64,000 nucleotides of DNA, taken from Cladopsammia gracilis (taxonomy: Eukaryota; Cnidaria; Anthozoa; Scleractinia; Dendrophylliidae). A program made the translations under genes and the position numbers. Below the pieces are notes generated by a model that was not told the DNA's origin, ran no database searches, and saw only the letters and a list, made by a program, of their open reading frames with translations. This document shows, in pieces, positions 1-11,779 of the stretch. The stretch's first letter is position 1; each line of letters opens with the position of its first letter. Where the stretch lies: positions 395,001-459,000 of the forward strand of contig JAJGOT010000259.1 in the NCBI GenBank assembly GCA_022457155.1. The letters are read 5' to 3'.

Positions 1-227
1 CTTCTTTTCCTCCATAACACGAATTGATATTTGCGCAGTATTTTTTGTCAAGTGGGAAGTCGTGTTTATCTCGTACGCACCAGTAACATCCCACGACTCC
101 ATCACAGGAATTTGAATCCAACTTTTTGTCGCACTGAGGATCAAAGCACTTCTGTAAATCTTCCACTGAAGGATCGTTTACTTGTTCAGATGAGACCACA
201 GTCGCTGCTACGGGACAAATGGAAACG
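1..227 (-). CDS. Copy 1 exon 12 (PSI-like cysteine cluster)
   Basis: Complete 227-nt exon whose donor GT lies just outside the left edge. HDFPLDKKYC replaces HDSPLNKKYC. Confidence 0.85.
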
Positions 228-2168
228 CTAACGAAAAGAAAGAGTGTTGTATAAACCCTTTATACCTCGGAAGTGATCATCACTAAATATCGCCATGAGA
301 GGTCATGAGAATTGTGGATACGATCACTAAAGATACCTTCCCTGATATTCTAACACCTTCTCTACACTCTTCATTTAGAAAGATATGGGGACAAGGAAGG
401 AGAATTTGTATTTTGATATTTGGAACCAAAGGGTTAAGCACATGATTCAGTTACTACCAAGGTTCTTATAAATTTGATCAATTCATATGGTAAGAAAATC
501 TTTAAAAGAAAGAGACTGCTTAGTGATCGCGTTTGATGAGCAAGTTAGAACGACAACCCAAATTAATTGAAATTCATTGATTTGCAGACAATAGTCAACG
601 GGAGAGAACCAACCAGACTTGCGCATTTCTAATGCACTCTATTAACAATTTAGAGTCTATTCACTTTTAGTCGGCTTGTTCTTAAGCATATCCTATCGCT
701 CGCTCCCCCCCCCCCCCCACCCCAGAAGGAGCCTGTGCCTTGTGGTCGATCTTACAACAAAGTTTTTACTTAGAACTTACCTGCTTGCTGGAAACTCATT
801 TCTGCAGTAATAAAATTCAAGCCGTGAGAGGCAAGGGCACTCGCAAGTCAATTCAGGTACATTCGAGCATTCTCTGTTGGCAGAGCTGCAAGTGATGCAA
901 GATTTTGACTGACATGAACTGTCAATTTTTTTGATACCTGAAAATATATAGGCAAGTTTATAATTACCTAGCATTTCTAGAGTCGTTATTAGAACCCTCA
1001 TAGAGGAAAATGAATACAATGGTAATGCTAAAACGCGGTGATCAATTCCAAACTTCAAACGTCCCCCCTCCGGGTATACCCTGAGCATACCTTGGGTATT
1101 TGATTTTTTTCCGTGTCCAGGGAATTGGGTATTTGAACTTTGCCTGAGTGGAATAGATGGGGAATTTGAACCGCAAATGTCATGTTCTCAAAGTATAAAT
1201 GTGATTCATTCTCAGACCACAGGAACATTCAGTAAATCCGAGTACATTGCCGACTACATTGCCACATAAAAGTGACAATTATAAAGATTTTGACTGACAT
1301 TTGTTTTTGGGAAGAAGCATTTCATCCGAGCTAGGGTAGGGCATGTGAATGCAATTTTGGCCCAAGGGGGCGGTAATTTGAACGAACCAATCTTCAAAAA
1401 TTCGAATATTCCGGGAGTTACCTGGGAGAGGATGTTGAAGTTTCGAATTAATGGCTGATAAAATCAGCATTGTGTAAACCGAAAAATTCTCACCTAAAAA
1501 CGCGTTACTTACAGCCACACTAGAAATCTGGTACTGTTTACACCGCTGTCCAGTAGTCAGCGTGTTCACGCCTTGAAATGGAATACTCAGCTCATAAAAG
1601 TTCTCTGTGTTAATTTTCTCCAAATTTCTACATTGTTTTTTCACCAAATGTCCTTTCTGTATAAGGTCCTCTGCTATCTCTTTTTCTTTCGCGGTGATGT
1701 GGATGTACTCCAGTTTTTTCGCTGTGATGTCAGGTGACAGGAAATCTTTGTGCATGATAAGAAATCCCGCTCCATCTAACACGAAACACTCGTAGTTGCT
1801 TTCTTTGCATTTTGGATATGTATCAGTCAGGAGTCTGAAAAGATAATAATTATATCAGTTATTTAGTCAGTAATAATGATCAGGGAGTATATCAGTAGTC
1901 TGTGGGATATTCCGAATAGTATGTTGTATCAAGTATGAGGTATGTTTAAATCCTGGATGATTCATAGCTTTACTAGTTTGTGTTAGTTCAGGCGGTGATG
2001 GTTAGCGCGATGGTCTAATGTGATATCTCGGATAAAGTTAGTCTTAAAAAAGACTGTACGTGTGATTGCTGACATGAAGTTCGACCACAGGAGTATCAGC
2101 AGTTGGTCGACTATTGGATACTATGGATACTGCAGGGTTAATCCCACTACTCCAATCACGTGATCGTT

Positions 2169-2215
<47 letters not shown>

Positions 2216-5200
2216 CGGTATATACACGATATACCGCGGTACAGTATACCGCTTGTATATCGTTTATGGTGCTTATAATTAAGACACTTACTTTTGAAAG
2301 TACGATAAAGGGAAGTCCGCACCCATAACTCCAATCACGTGATCGTTGGTACTGTGTTTATGGTTTGATTCACCGCGGTATATCGTGTGGGAAGCGGTTA
2401 TCACGACACCTGCTCCAAAAGCGTCTATATAAGGAGTGGACAGAGCAACCAATCCCGTGTTACGTAGCGCGGCATGATACCTACATGTCAGAGCAAGACG
2501 ATATTTATTCAAAGTCGCCAAATCTGCAAATTTCATGCAATTTGCATATTAAATGTGAAATTAAATGAATAGACGTTTAACTCCAAAATTCTTAAAGTTT
2601 GTTTAAATCGTAGGAAGTGACAAATTCCTTAACAGAAAGACGAATTTCGTCGTATCTATTCTAAATTGTATATATTGATTAAATTTCCGGAGATACCTGT
2701 TACCATGGTAGTAATGGTCATATATTGTTAAATTGGACTCTGATAATTTAAACTGGACAAAATGTCATCCAATTTAACCATAAGTACATTTTGACAAAAT
2801 GTCTGGATAAAACATTACCATGGTCTTTTTGTTGAGTCGTATGACTTTGCCAGCATAATTCCGGGTGTTATTCTGAAGACGCCATTTGATGTGCCAAAAT
2901 ATCTCCACACAAGGTACTTTGTATAAGCTGCCTTCTCCTGTAACCAAATGTCGTCGACCTCACTGCTAGCAACCACTGTGTCTCGTATGCCTGGTTTGAA
3001 TCCAGGATTCACAGCGCTTGTACTTGTCATGTACGATTTGTATGCTTTCACACGAGATACCGTCTCATCCAAGCCAAGGTAAGTATATGGATCTGTGAAG
3101 GCTTCTGCACCAAACTTCACCACAGTTGTATCTATTATAGTAAAATATTTAAACGGACAAGAATATCAGTTATGTTTCACCAGTGAGATATTTCGGGTGA
3201 AATAAGTATTTAAAAGACCCCATGATGTTTGAACGCAGAAGAAACAGCCAGCTTGTGATTTGATATCTCGCCATTATTCCATGATCATTTTGTACATTAC
3301 TCAGTGACATTTTAACTTAAAAGTTCAAAATCACACAATCGTCTGATGATTCTTTGTTATAACCCCTACTCTTTCGAACTAAGATACCTGATGCAAATGC
3401 AGATTACGTTTACTGGTAAATGTCTTCTGCTGTCATGATGGTGTTAATTTCCATAAAGTTACGAAACCACTAGGTTATGTCTACTTGAAAGGAGAATGTC
3501 TACTTGAAAGGAGACATCGTTTACCTACCGTTAGATGCATATCTTGAAAACTGAATACAGGGTTCATTGGGCCTTAATAAGTCTAAACGATGATACAAGA
3601 ACTTGAAACCTGTTTAAAGCCAAAAGTAAGGAATAATTAAAATTGGCGTCGTGGCATGGATCGAACGTTTATATAGGCGACTATGACGACGAAGAATGTG
3701 AGGACGATAATGATATGATAACGATGATATTGATGATGATGATAGTGATGATGATGATGATAATGATGATGATATTGATGATGATGATAGTGATGATGAT
3801 GATGATAGTGATGATGATGATGATGATGATAGTGATGATGATGATGATAGTGATGATGATGATGATAGTGATGATGATGATAGTGATGATGATGATGATG
3901 ATGATGGTGATGATGATAGTGATGATGATGATGATGATGATGATAGTGATGATGATGATGATAGTGATGATGATGATGATAGTGATGATGATGATGATAG
4001 TGATGATGATGATGATGATGATGATAGTGATGATGATGATGATAGTGATGATGATGATGATAGTGATGATGATGATGATGGTGATGATAGTGATGATGAT
4101 GATAGTGATGATGATGATGATGATGATGGTGATGATGATAGTGATGATGATGATGATAGTGATGATGATGATGATGATGATGATAGTGATGATGATGATG
4201 ATAGTGATGATGATGATGATGATGATGATAGTGATGATAATGATGATGATAGTGATGTTGATGATGATAATGATGATGATAGTGATGATGATGATGATAG
4301 TGATGATGATAGTGATGATGATGATGATGATAGTGATGTTGATGATGATAATGATGATGATAATGATGATGATGATGATGATAGTGATGATGATGATGAT
4401 GATAGTGATGTTGATGATGATAATGATGATGATAGTGATGATGATGATGATGATAGTGATGATGATGATGATGATGATAGTGATGATAATGATGATGATA
4501 GTGATGTTGATGATGATAATGATGATGATAGTGATGATGATGATGATAGTGATGATGATAATGATCATGATAGTGATGTTGATGATGATAATGATGATGA
4601 TAGTGATGATAGTGATGATGATGATGATAGTGATGATGATAGTGATGATGATGATGATGATGATGATAGTGATGATGATAGTGATGATGATGATGATGAT
4701 GATGATAGTGATGATGATAGTGATGATGATAGTGATGATGATAGCGATGATGATGATGATGATAGTGATGATAGTGATGATGATGATAGTGATGATGATA
4801 GTGATGATGATGATGATAGTGATGATGATAGTGATGATGATGATGATAGTGATGATAGTGATGATGATAGTGATGATGATGATGATGATGATAGTGATGA
4901 TGATGATGATAGTGATGATGATGATGATGATGATGGTGATGATGATAGTGATGATGATGATGATAGTGATGATGATGATGATGATAGTGATGATGATGAT
5001 GATGATAGTGATAATGATGGTGATGATGATAGTGATGATGATGATGATGATGATGATAGTGATGATAATGATGATGATAATGATTATGTTGATGATAGTG
5101 ATGTTGATGATGATAATGATGATGATAATGATTGTGTTGATGATAGTGATGTTGATGATGATAGTGACGATAGTGATGATGATAGTGATGATAGTGATGA

Positions 5201-8200
5201 TGATGATGATGATGATGATGATAGTGATGATGATGATGATGACGACGCTGATGATAATAACGATGAAATTTCAAAGCGGTCAAAAAACGTTGTAAGAAAA
5301 TCGTATTCAAAAGTCTAGTTGAATAATTAAGGTAAACAGATAAGCGAACGAAATGGATTAAGGTTTAGGTACGTACGGCATTTTAGTTATGTCATATTAA
5401 TCCGTTTCCCAACTTTATTGTTAACGATATGTTTTATGGTTATGGTCTTATGGTTTATGATCAATACCCGTCACCTTTTTACTCTGCAAATTCAAAACAT
5501 GACAGCTCAAACGCTTACTTTTAAGAGTGTTTTATTTTTTATCAATACGATTGTTTACTATATACCTGAAGGAATGGTCTGACTAGATAGTATTTCATCC
5601 TTATCACCATCTGCCACCACAATTCCCACGGTGAAATTGGTTTTAGCAACTGGTCTCCAGTAATAAGTCGACGGCACATCTAAAACTGTAACTCCTTCCT
5701 TGACTTGGCCACCACGAGCAAGATATCGCTTTGATGTGAATGATGCGTTTCCGGATCCACCACTGAGACAGTAACAAAAGCTAATAAACAAACAGCTTAA
5801 CCCTTTAAACTCCCAAAAGAGCCCGAAATTCAAGAAACATCCCAAATTTCATTTTGTAAAAATTAATGTCTTCATAATTGACTCTGGGAGTGAAAGGGTT
5901 AAAAAATAAGACACTATGAACAGTAAACTGGATAGATGGGCTTTATTGAAAAGCTCTGAAAATGAAGTTAGTGGTGTATTTTTCTGAACCAAACTTTCGA
6001 AAGTACTTACTAATTGATGCACGAATTTCCGCAAGGTACTTACATTTTGATAGATTGAAAAACCATGTTAAAGCCTGGTTCGGATTCCAAGGCAGTAATG
6101 TCCATAAAAATTGGGTCCACGAAGGCATTAGAAGGGGCTGGTAGAAGAGGGTGCATCATGGTCCTTCCGGAGCTGTCCGCCATCCATACATAACTTAGTT
6201 GGCCTTTCTGAAAGTACGTGACTTCGGAAAGAAGATCGGCCATGCTGATATCTGTACCAACAACACCGATAAATTTACCTTGGTGATAACATGGTAGTGT
6301 TATGGATGTTAAAAGTCCTGATGAAATAAAATGGAATCGGTGAGATATCATACATATAGCATCTGTGTAATTGTGGGTTGGAAAAAGGCATTGTGGGAAG
6401 ACATCTTAGCATCCTAAACACACAATCACGGAACAGGCTGTCCGAGGTCGTGGTTTCATCTTACCACCAAAGTCGGTGCACATATATAGACTTGTAGAGG
6501 TGGATTGCAGAACGGCCTATAATTTGGGAGCCGAAACATTTTGAATATCCCCTCACAGGGATGGGACTCTAAGCATTTGAAGCCCTTTAAATCTTCTAGG
6601 ACCGCGCCCTTTCCCTTTTCCAGGCAGTCACTGATGTAATATACGGCTAATACGAGTGGTAACCGTTTCTTACCTGTGCCAAAAGCGTCAATGTAAGGGA
6701 TGGATATGATTGGCTCATTGCGAACGGTATTGGATGAGAAAAAGTCGTAATAAGTAGCCATGTCACTTCGCAATTTCTCTGCGTTCGCCACATAGGTAAA
6801 TTTTCCAACCTTGAAGCAAAACAAAACGTTTGAAACGGCGAGTTAGTTTGCAACCAGAGAAAACATATTGCAGCGTCTCTGAAGTTGGTCAAGTCTGAAA
6901 ATTAAACTTAATATTACAGTTTCTCCTTTGAAATATTTGGATGCTAAAGTTCAAGTAAAATAAGTAAGTTAACATTCAAATTGATTTGCTGGTATTAGAA
7001 AGGACGACCGCGATTGTTTCGATGTTTATTTTAAACGACATATACAGTTATGACATGCAAAAGCAAAGCAGTGATTCCTAACACCAAGCTGTTGACCCTT
7101 TAATTCCCAATATCAACCTACAAATTCTCCTTTCTTGTCCCCATACGTTTCTTATTAAGGATTAAAACTGACAAAGAGAAATTTGGTGATGGTCACTATT
7201 GGGGCTTAAAGGTAAAGGCCAGACCCTGAAACTTTCACTATGGACCGGTCTCTATGCTGTCTATGTGGTTGTGTTTTGAAAACTGAAATACACGTTTCGT
7301 TTGGCCGCGGTTCTGTCGTCTTCCATTAATGCTTGGTTAGAAGTTCAATTATTTGTCTGAAATTATTAGAACCTCAGCCGACCAAATGGTCAAATGAAAT
7401 CTGTTTATTAGGTTCTTACAGTGACATCAGCTGCCCTTGTCACACCGAGACCTTGTTGATCAGCAATGTACTGTAGTATTGGTAAGTTCTTCAGCATTCC
7501 ATACGTCAAAATCGCAACCGAATTTTTCAGCTCCGCATTTTTTCTTTTGATGGTTTGCAAGGTTGCTGTCTTATCATCAGTTGGCTCACCATCCGTCAGA
7601 AAGATGATGACCTTTTTTCTGGAAGAATCAATTCCATCAGATGAGCCTTTGAACAGGTCAAACGCGCGATTAAATGCGTTGGAATAATGTGTATATCCTG
7701 TAAAAAAAGGGAAAATACAGATAGGAGATTTTAGACTGTTAATTGTTTGCTAAGAAGACTCAGCAGACTTATTGACCAGTATCAATCCGTTACAGATTTG
7801 AAAACATAACATTCCGTTGGAATATATAACATAGCCGGTCAATGACTACCTGCACTTTACGAAACAGTTAATTACTACTTTAGTAAAAAGTGATCTTCGA
7901 TAAAACAAACCGAAATAGCGAAAATCCTAAAAACCGTGAGCAAATTAAGCAGTATAGTGACTGTCGAACCTGCCATTACTGAAACCTACATAATTCGTTT
8001 TCAATTCATAGATGAAAGCTTTAAAATTCTTGTTTGCAGGGTCATTCTAAACATCGCCTCCCCCAACCCAAAGAAATACCACTCTTACTTTCAGCAGTAA
8101 TAGCGTCTACGTAGCTCTCCAAGTATTTGATGTTGATTGGCGTGGCAGTGGCTAAACGTTGGCTGTGGCAGCCTCTTCCATCGTTGTCGTATTCAACAGG

Positions 8201-10629
8201 TGTGGAAGCCTGGTCACTGAATTTCACTACTCCAATCTACAGGAAAGACAAAACGTTTGACTCCATTTTGTCTTATTTTTAGCATTCTATACGGCGGTGA
8301 CACCTCCCCCCCCCCCCCCTTCCCACCTCCGCCACCTCTCTCTCCAATCCTCGGTATTCCTGATAATTCGTTGAAGGGATCATACTTACCCTGTCCCTTG
8401 GGTTCATTGTCCTCAGAACAGTTTTTGCAGCCTCCTTAGCGACTATGAGGCGTGATCCTCTCATGGAGCCACTGTGATCAATAACTAGTACAACGTCTTT
8501 AGGTTCTGGCGTGGCTGTTTCCACATAAAAAGGTCTGAACCGAGGATCATAAGATCCACAGCTTGTTTTGTCTTCAAACGCTGGAAAGTTCGCAAGCACA
8601 CCCTTCTCGGAAGCAAAGTACTGCCACTTGATCACAGGATAATCCTGAGAAATGGTCTTCATTTCCTCCACAACTGAATCCGCGACATGGGTAAGGGGAG
8701 TTTCAGCATTTTCTGATATTTTCACACATATGCCTGAAAGATCGACTTTTGAGCGAAATCTTGAATCGTATTCTAGTCCACCAGAAAATTGTACATTGCA
8801 GCATTCCGTTGGGGTTTGTCTCGGAGGTGTGGTCCAAGAATTTTCCACGGCTACTTTGAGTCTTTGTGTAACCTTGAACCTTTCCTTGAACTTTTCGGAT
8901 ATGCCAATTGCCAAGGTCTGAATCACTGCATTACCATCCACCGGGTTTTCAATAAACTTCAACTTGTCAAACGCCTCCTAAAATGGAGCACAACATAGTA
9001 TTTATGTTATTAGGACCTATTGGCGCTTCAAATGCCTGAGTGGCAACATTTGTATTTCAATGTCCAATTTTTTTAGCCTACTTAGTCAGATAACCAAAGT
9101 GAAAGATCACAAATGCGAACAGCAAAATAAAGAGCTACGTACAGTTCCCGGTATGGGTTACAGCTTTCAATTTTGTACTGCGTTATATACAAGCGGGTGC
9201 TTGTAAGAAATTATCCCCGGGTGGGGGGACTCCTATATAAAAATGACGGGGGTGCTCGTCGTACCTTTTAGGGGTCAAAATTTGTAGATTGGTACCGCTT
9301 AGGGTACTAAAATCTAAAATGACCACCGTTAGAATTATCGCGGTATCTTTTAGGGTATTGAGCTAAAAAAAATATGACATGAGTTGCTTTAAAATTGGTA
9401 CCTCTTAGGGGTAAAAATTATTTTGAGCAACGCCCATCAATCGAGATTCTGGTACCTTTTGGTGTATTTCAGTCGAAAGTTTCCGACGAGCACCCCCGTC
9501 ATTTTTATATGAGGGTCCCCTCCCCCCCTCTCCAGGGAAATTATCCTGAAACTTAAGAAAAACTACGGTGGACAAAGTGAGTGGAGTATATACTGTATTT
9601 GCGTAGTCTTTCCATGTCAAGACCTTTTCGAGCTCACTAAGTGTAATCGAACTAGAGCCAATCATGACTATAAACTTTATGTAAAAGCAGCTATTCGTAA
9701 TTGCTATAAGTACTCCCTCTTTGTACACCGCTTAACTGTTCAATAACTTTATTTCGAAATAGACTCAATGCAAGATGTACATGTACACTACCAAATAATT
9801 GTAAATAGTTTTAATTGTAAATAGTTTTTTTAATGTTTGTAATTGTATTTGATTTTAGAAATTTTATTTGAGGAAATTGTTTTATATGGGGTTAACCTCA
9901 TGATTTCTCCTTTCAGGAAGTGTTTTTATTAATTAGTTGATTTCCTGAATAAAATATAATGTTATGTTATGTTATGTTATGTGTTATGTTATGTTATGTT
10001 ATGTTATGTTACGTTACGTTACGTTACCTTACGTTACGTTATGTTATGTTATGTTACGTTATGTTATGTTATGTTATGTTATGTTATGTTATGTGTTATG
10101 TTATGTTATGTTATGTTATGTTATGTTATGTTATGTTATGTTATGTTATGTTATGTTATGTTATGTTATGTTATGTTATGTTATGTTATGTTATGTTATG
10201 TTATGTTATGTTATGTTATGTTATGTTATGTTATTTTAAACTCGTAATAATTTATGGATTACTACGGAGTAACCGAAGTAAACGTTCTTAAATACGAACA
10301 ACAGTGGAAGAAGCTAGAGTTCCGTTTGAGTACATAAAAGCTATGAATTTCCTACTGCTCTGTATACAGGATGTTTGCAAGAACTGAAGTATAAGGGGCA
10401 CGCTATTGTATGAATCCGACCAACTGCATATCCAGGTATATCAAGAACAAACTTTAAGTGTTACCTGTAAAGTGTTTGTACCAAGACCATCTACTGCTAG
10501 CGTAGAAAGCGTTTGACCGAATTTCTTTGGATCAAGTATATCTGCTGCCAAGCAAGGCCGAATAAACAGTGTCGAAAAGAACATAAAAATCATTAACACT
10601 CTGCTCTGGCTGATCAATGAAGAATCCAT
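1..10629 (-). CDS. Copy 1: alpha-2/delta-like VWFA and Cache gene, exons 1-12, 3' end outside window
   Basis: Exons, 5' to 3': 10465-10629, 8390-8977, 8089-8236, 7420-7697, 6674-6809, 6044-6317, 5566-5762, 2819-3131, 2292-2480, 1422-1834, 781-937 and 1-227. The window starts exactly on the last base of exon 12, so exon 13 is missing only because of the cut. All twelve exons are open and correctly phased (1029 codons). Compared with copy 2, there are nine residue changes, all in exons 7-12: FTSK for FSSK, ASSEV for ATSEV, DSTK for DPTK, SNHK for SSHK, SPDI for TPDI, VYTM for VHTM, TCSS for TCGS, and HDFPLDKK for HDSPLNKK (two). Exons 1-6 encode the same residues. This copy also lacks the three insertions found in units 2-4. 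Confidence 0.85.
361..440. repeat. Dispersed coral-type repeat in intron 11, unit 1
   Basis: TATGGGGACAAGGAAGGAG and AACCAAAGGGTTAAG recur in opposite orientation in intron 4 (7091-7160). Equivalents are at 20041-20120, 39862-39942 and 59533-59613. Confidence 0.55.
781..937 (-). CDS. Copy 1 exon 11 (cysteine-rich)
   Basis: Open, 157 nt; CSSANREC replaces CGSANREC. All cysteines are kept. Confidence 0.85.
1422..1834 (-). CDS. Copy 1 exon 10
   Basis: Open, 413 nt with the downstream donor; SPDI and SVYTM replace TPDI and SVHTM. Confidence 0.8.
2150..2260. repeat. TA run and CCGCGG palindrome in intron 9, copy 1
   Basis: A (TA)n run at 2171-2212, then ACCGCGGTA-type palindromes. It is preceded by ACTCCAATCACGTGATCGTT, which also occurs inside exon 9 (2329-2348). 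The TA run is expanded only in this copy; copies 2 and 3 have TATATATA and copy 4 has a shortened palindrome. Confidence 0.75.
2292..2480 (-). CDS. Copy 1 exon 9 (second Cache module)
   Basis: Open, 189 nt; has GESNHKHS for GESSHKHS. A TA-repeat expansion unique to this copy lies about 80 bp beyond its donor. Confidence 0.9.
2819..3131 (-). CDS. Copy 1 exon 8 (second Cache module)
   Basis: Open, 313 nt; differs from the others at VASSEV (Thr elsewhere) and YDSTKRPW (Pro elsewhere, the usual residue in the YDPxxRPW motif). Confidence 0.92.
3720..5265. repeat. GAT microsatellite, about 1.5 kb, intron 7 of copy 1
   Basis: Runs of GAT broken at irregular intervals by AGT, AAT, GTT and GAC triplets. 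Because almost every interruption is also a triplet, several frames on both strands stay open for hundreds of codons (His/Tyr, Ile/Thr or Met/Val). That is a by-product of the period. The tract is about 2.5 times longer here than in the other units. Confidence 0.95.
5566..5762 (-). CDS. Copy 1 exon 7 (Cache)
   Basis: Open, 197 nt; encodes ASFTSKRY where the other copies have ASFSSKRY. Confidence 0.9.
5797..5902. mobile_element. 106-bp TTAA-flanked mini element, intron 6 of copy 1
   Basis: TTAACCCTTTAAACTCCC at one end and GGGAGTGAAAGGGTTAA at the other, an imperfect inverted repeat bounded by TTAA. It probably belongs to a small piggyBac-type family and starts 35 bp upstream of the exon 7 acceptor. 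Confidence 0.65.
6044..6317 (-). CDS. Copy 1 exon 6 (Cache)
   Basis: Protein identical to copy 2, but several silent changes cluster at 6119-6170 (the SNAFVDP segment). They mark the start of the diverged left part of this copy. Confidence 0.92.
6674..6809 (-). CDS. Copy 1 exon 5 (Cache)
   Basis: Open, identical to copies 2 and 3. It lies just right of the point where copy 1 starts to diverge from the others. Confidence 0.88.
7091..7210. repeat. Dispersed repeat in intron 4, copy 1
   Basis: The inverted relative of the repeat at 361-440 (GACCCTTTAATTCCCAATAT, CTCCTTTCTTGTCCCCATA). Equivalents are at about 26944-27063 and 46747-46866. Confidence 0.5.
7420..7697 (-). CDS. Copy 1 exon 4 (VWA end)
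   Basis: Open and identical in protein to copy 2. TDGEP is retained. Confidence 0.9.
8089..8236 (-). CDS. Copy 1 exon 3 (VWA)
   Basis: Open; one silent base difference (AGCTCT against AGCTTT on the plus strand near 8116) from copies 2 and 3. Confidence 0.9.
8390..8977 (-). CDS. Copy 1 exon 2 (VWA_N, VWA metal site)
   Basis: Protein identical to copy 2 exon 2, including DHSGS. A poly-C tract in the following intron is shorter here than in copies 2 and 3. Confidence 0.92.
9208..9546. mobile_element. Inverted-repeat element with 9-bp target duplication, intron 1 of copy 1
   Basis: AAATTATCC flanks both sides (9208-9216, 9538-9546). Inside, the ends match as inverted repeats around TATAAAAATGACGGGGGTGC and its complement. 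The middle repeats GGTACC.CTTAGGG-like motifs. No protein is encoded. The 9-bp duplication would suit a Mutator-type element; an 8-bp hAT-type reading is also possible. Confidence 0.65.
9958..10233. repeat. TTATG pentanucleotide array, intron 1 of copy 1
   Basis: About 55 repeats of ATGTT with a short ACGTT and ACCTT variant block near 10010-10040. The open frames across it (MLCYVMLCYV type) only reflect the 15-base codon cycle. Confidence 0.95.
10465..10629 (-). CDS. Copy 1 exon 1 (signal peptide)
   Basis: Same 55 codons as copy 2. The region 5' of the ATG lacks the inserted TGC found in the other copies near 10709. Confidence 0.85.
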
Positions 10630-11779
10630 CGCATTGAGACGAGGTAACGTGGTAACAATTCAGTCTACTCGTGTCTTTTCGTGCGTTATTATATGGCTCA
10701 AACTCACCACATTGCGTTCTTCCCGACGGTATAAGTTATGAAAGTAATTTTACGATATAAATCATGTGTCGTGTGACGTTATTTGGTTTTGTTTTCCTGT
10801 TAGGTGACAAACAGCACTTGTTTTGATGCCCTCCGGCTCCAGGGCCAATATTGACTTTGGACCTCCTTGAATCACTTGGTATGCATATACTTACTGAGTA
10901 AGCATTTGCGTACTTTTGAAGCTAATGTAGTAAGGAAGGGAATGAAATACCACTTTCATAAAAAAACGAGTTAGTATTGCCGCTTTTATTCAATATGCCC
11001 AAGTCTTATAAATGTTTAATAAATTTATTTATAATTTAAATGCAACCAAAACGCTTAGTCATAGTGGAAACTGCAAAACTACTGGAATTTTAATTACTCT
11101 TGGTTTTCACATGACGTGAAAAAAATTAAAAAACGATCTAAAATATAGATTTTACAGAGCTGTTTCTAACATAGTATGTTGATACCAGTGTTAGAAGCAT
11201 GCCGGAAACTTGCTATTTATTCATTTATCCTTTCTGACCTTAAATTTACTATCCTGAATAGATACCCCTAAAAAGTTCTCAAAAAATAAAAGAAATCTAA
11301 AAATGACAATTTAAAAATCAAGTAACACAATACAGCATTAACGTAAATATGTACAGATCGATGCCTTAGTTGGATTAGGGGTCAGTAGTGCCCCTCCCCC
11401 CTACCCTGGGGGAGGGCGAAGGGATTGGGTGATGTTGTCTGTGTTCTGTGTTCTGTGTCTGAGTTGTTGTTTTTTTTTTGCTGAAAAACAAAGCTTCATG
11501 TCGGGCTTTTGCAAATGCAGCATATTCACGTGCGTGACATAGTAAAAGGTCTGGGATTTGTTACCGATCGTTTAAAAAGGCCCCTTTTGTTCTAGTATCT
11601 CAATATTTGGGTCATCACGGATCCATTTGTGGGTTTTGAAGTCAATGATCGGCATTCCCTTAGCAGTGTCATCAGTGTATCCCGGGAGACACTCTCGTAT
11701 TTTAGCTTCATTTTTGGTGACGAGTCAACTTGGACAGTTATTTCTACTAAAACGTTTGTTCTTTAGGAATTCGGCATCA
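10630..11779. other. Upstream flank of copy 1, no gene seen
   Basis: AT-rich sequence 5' of exon 1. No TATA box could be placed with confidence, and no open frame has coding character. It must contain the 5' untranslated region, whose start is unknown. Equivalents are 30472-31624 and 50262-51414. Confidence 0.5.

Noticed and set aside
1513..1834. Shorter version of exon 10 ending at GCT|GTAAGT
   Set aside because: It would enter exon 11 out of frame with its cysteine-rich reading unless a weak internal acceptor were used. The downstream donor fits the phase exactly.
1985..2040. tRNA-like string GGTTAGCGCGATGGTCTAA
   Set aside because: It resembles a box A but no box B, acceptor stem or anticodon loop could be built around it.
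2992..3008. GGTTTGAATCCAG resembling a tRNA box B
   Set aside because: It lies inside coding exon 8 (NPGFKPG) and has no partner box A.
3637..5310. Long open frames (550-557 codons) on both strands rich in His/Tyr, Met/Val or Ile/Thr
   Set aside because: They follow from a triplet microsatellite with triplet interruptions. Codon content changes freely between units, and the tract lies in an intron of the real gene.
8652..8998. Plus-strand frames of 69-89 codons
   Set aside because: They are shadows opposite exon 2 of the real gene.
9405..9728. 107-codon minus-strand frame in intron 1
   Set aside because: It runs through the terminal repeat of an inverted-repeat element. Exons 1 and 2 join in frame at phase 0 without it.
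9959..10291. Open frames of MLCYV repeats in three plus-strand frames
   Set aside because: A pentanucleotide repeat without stops keeps all three frames open; there is no independent evidence of coding.
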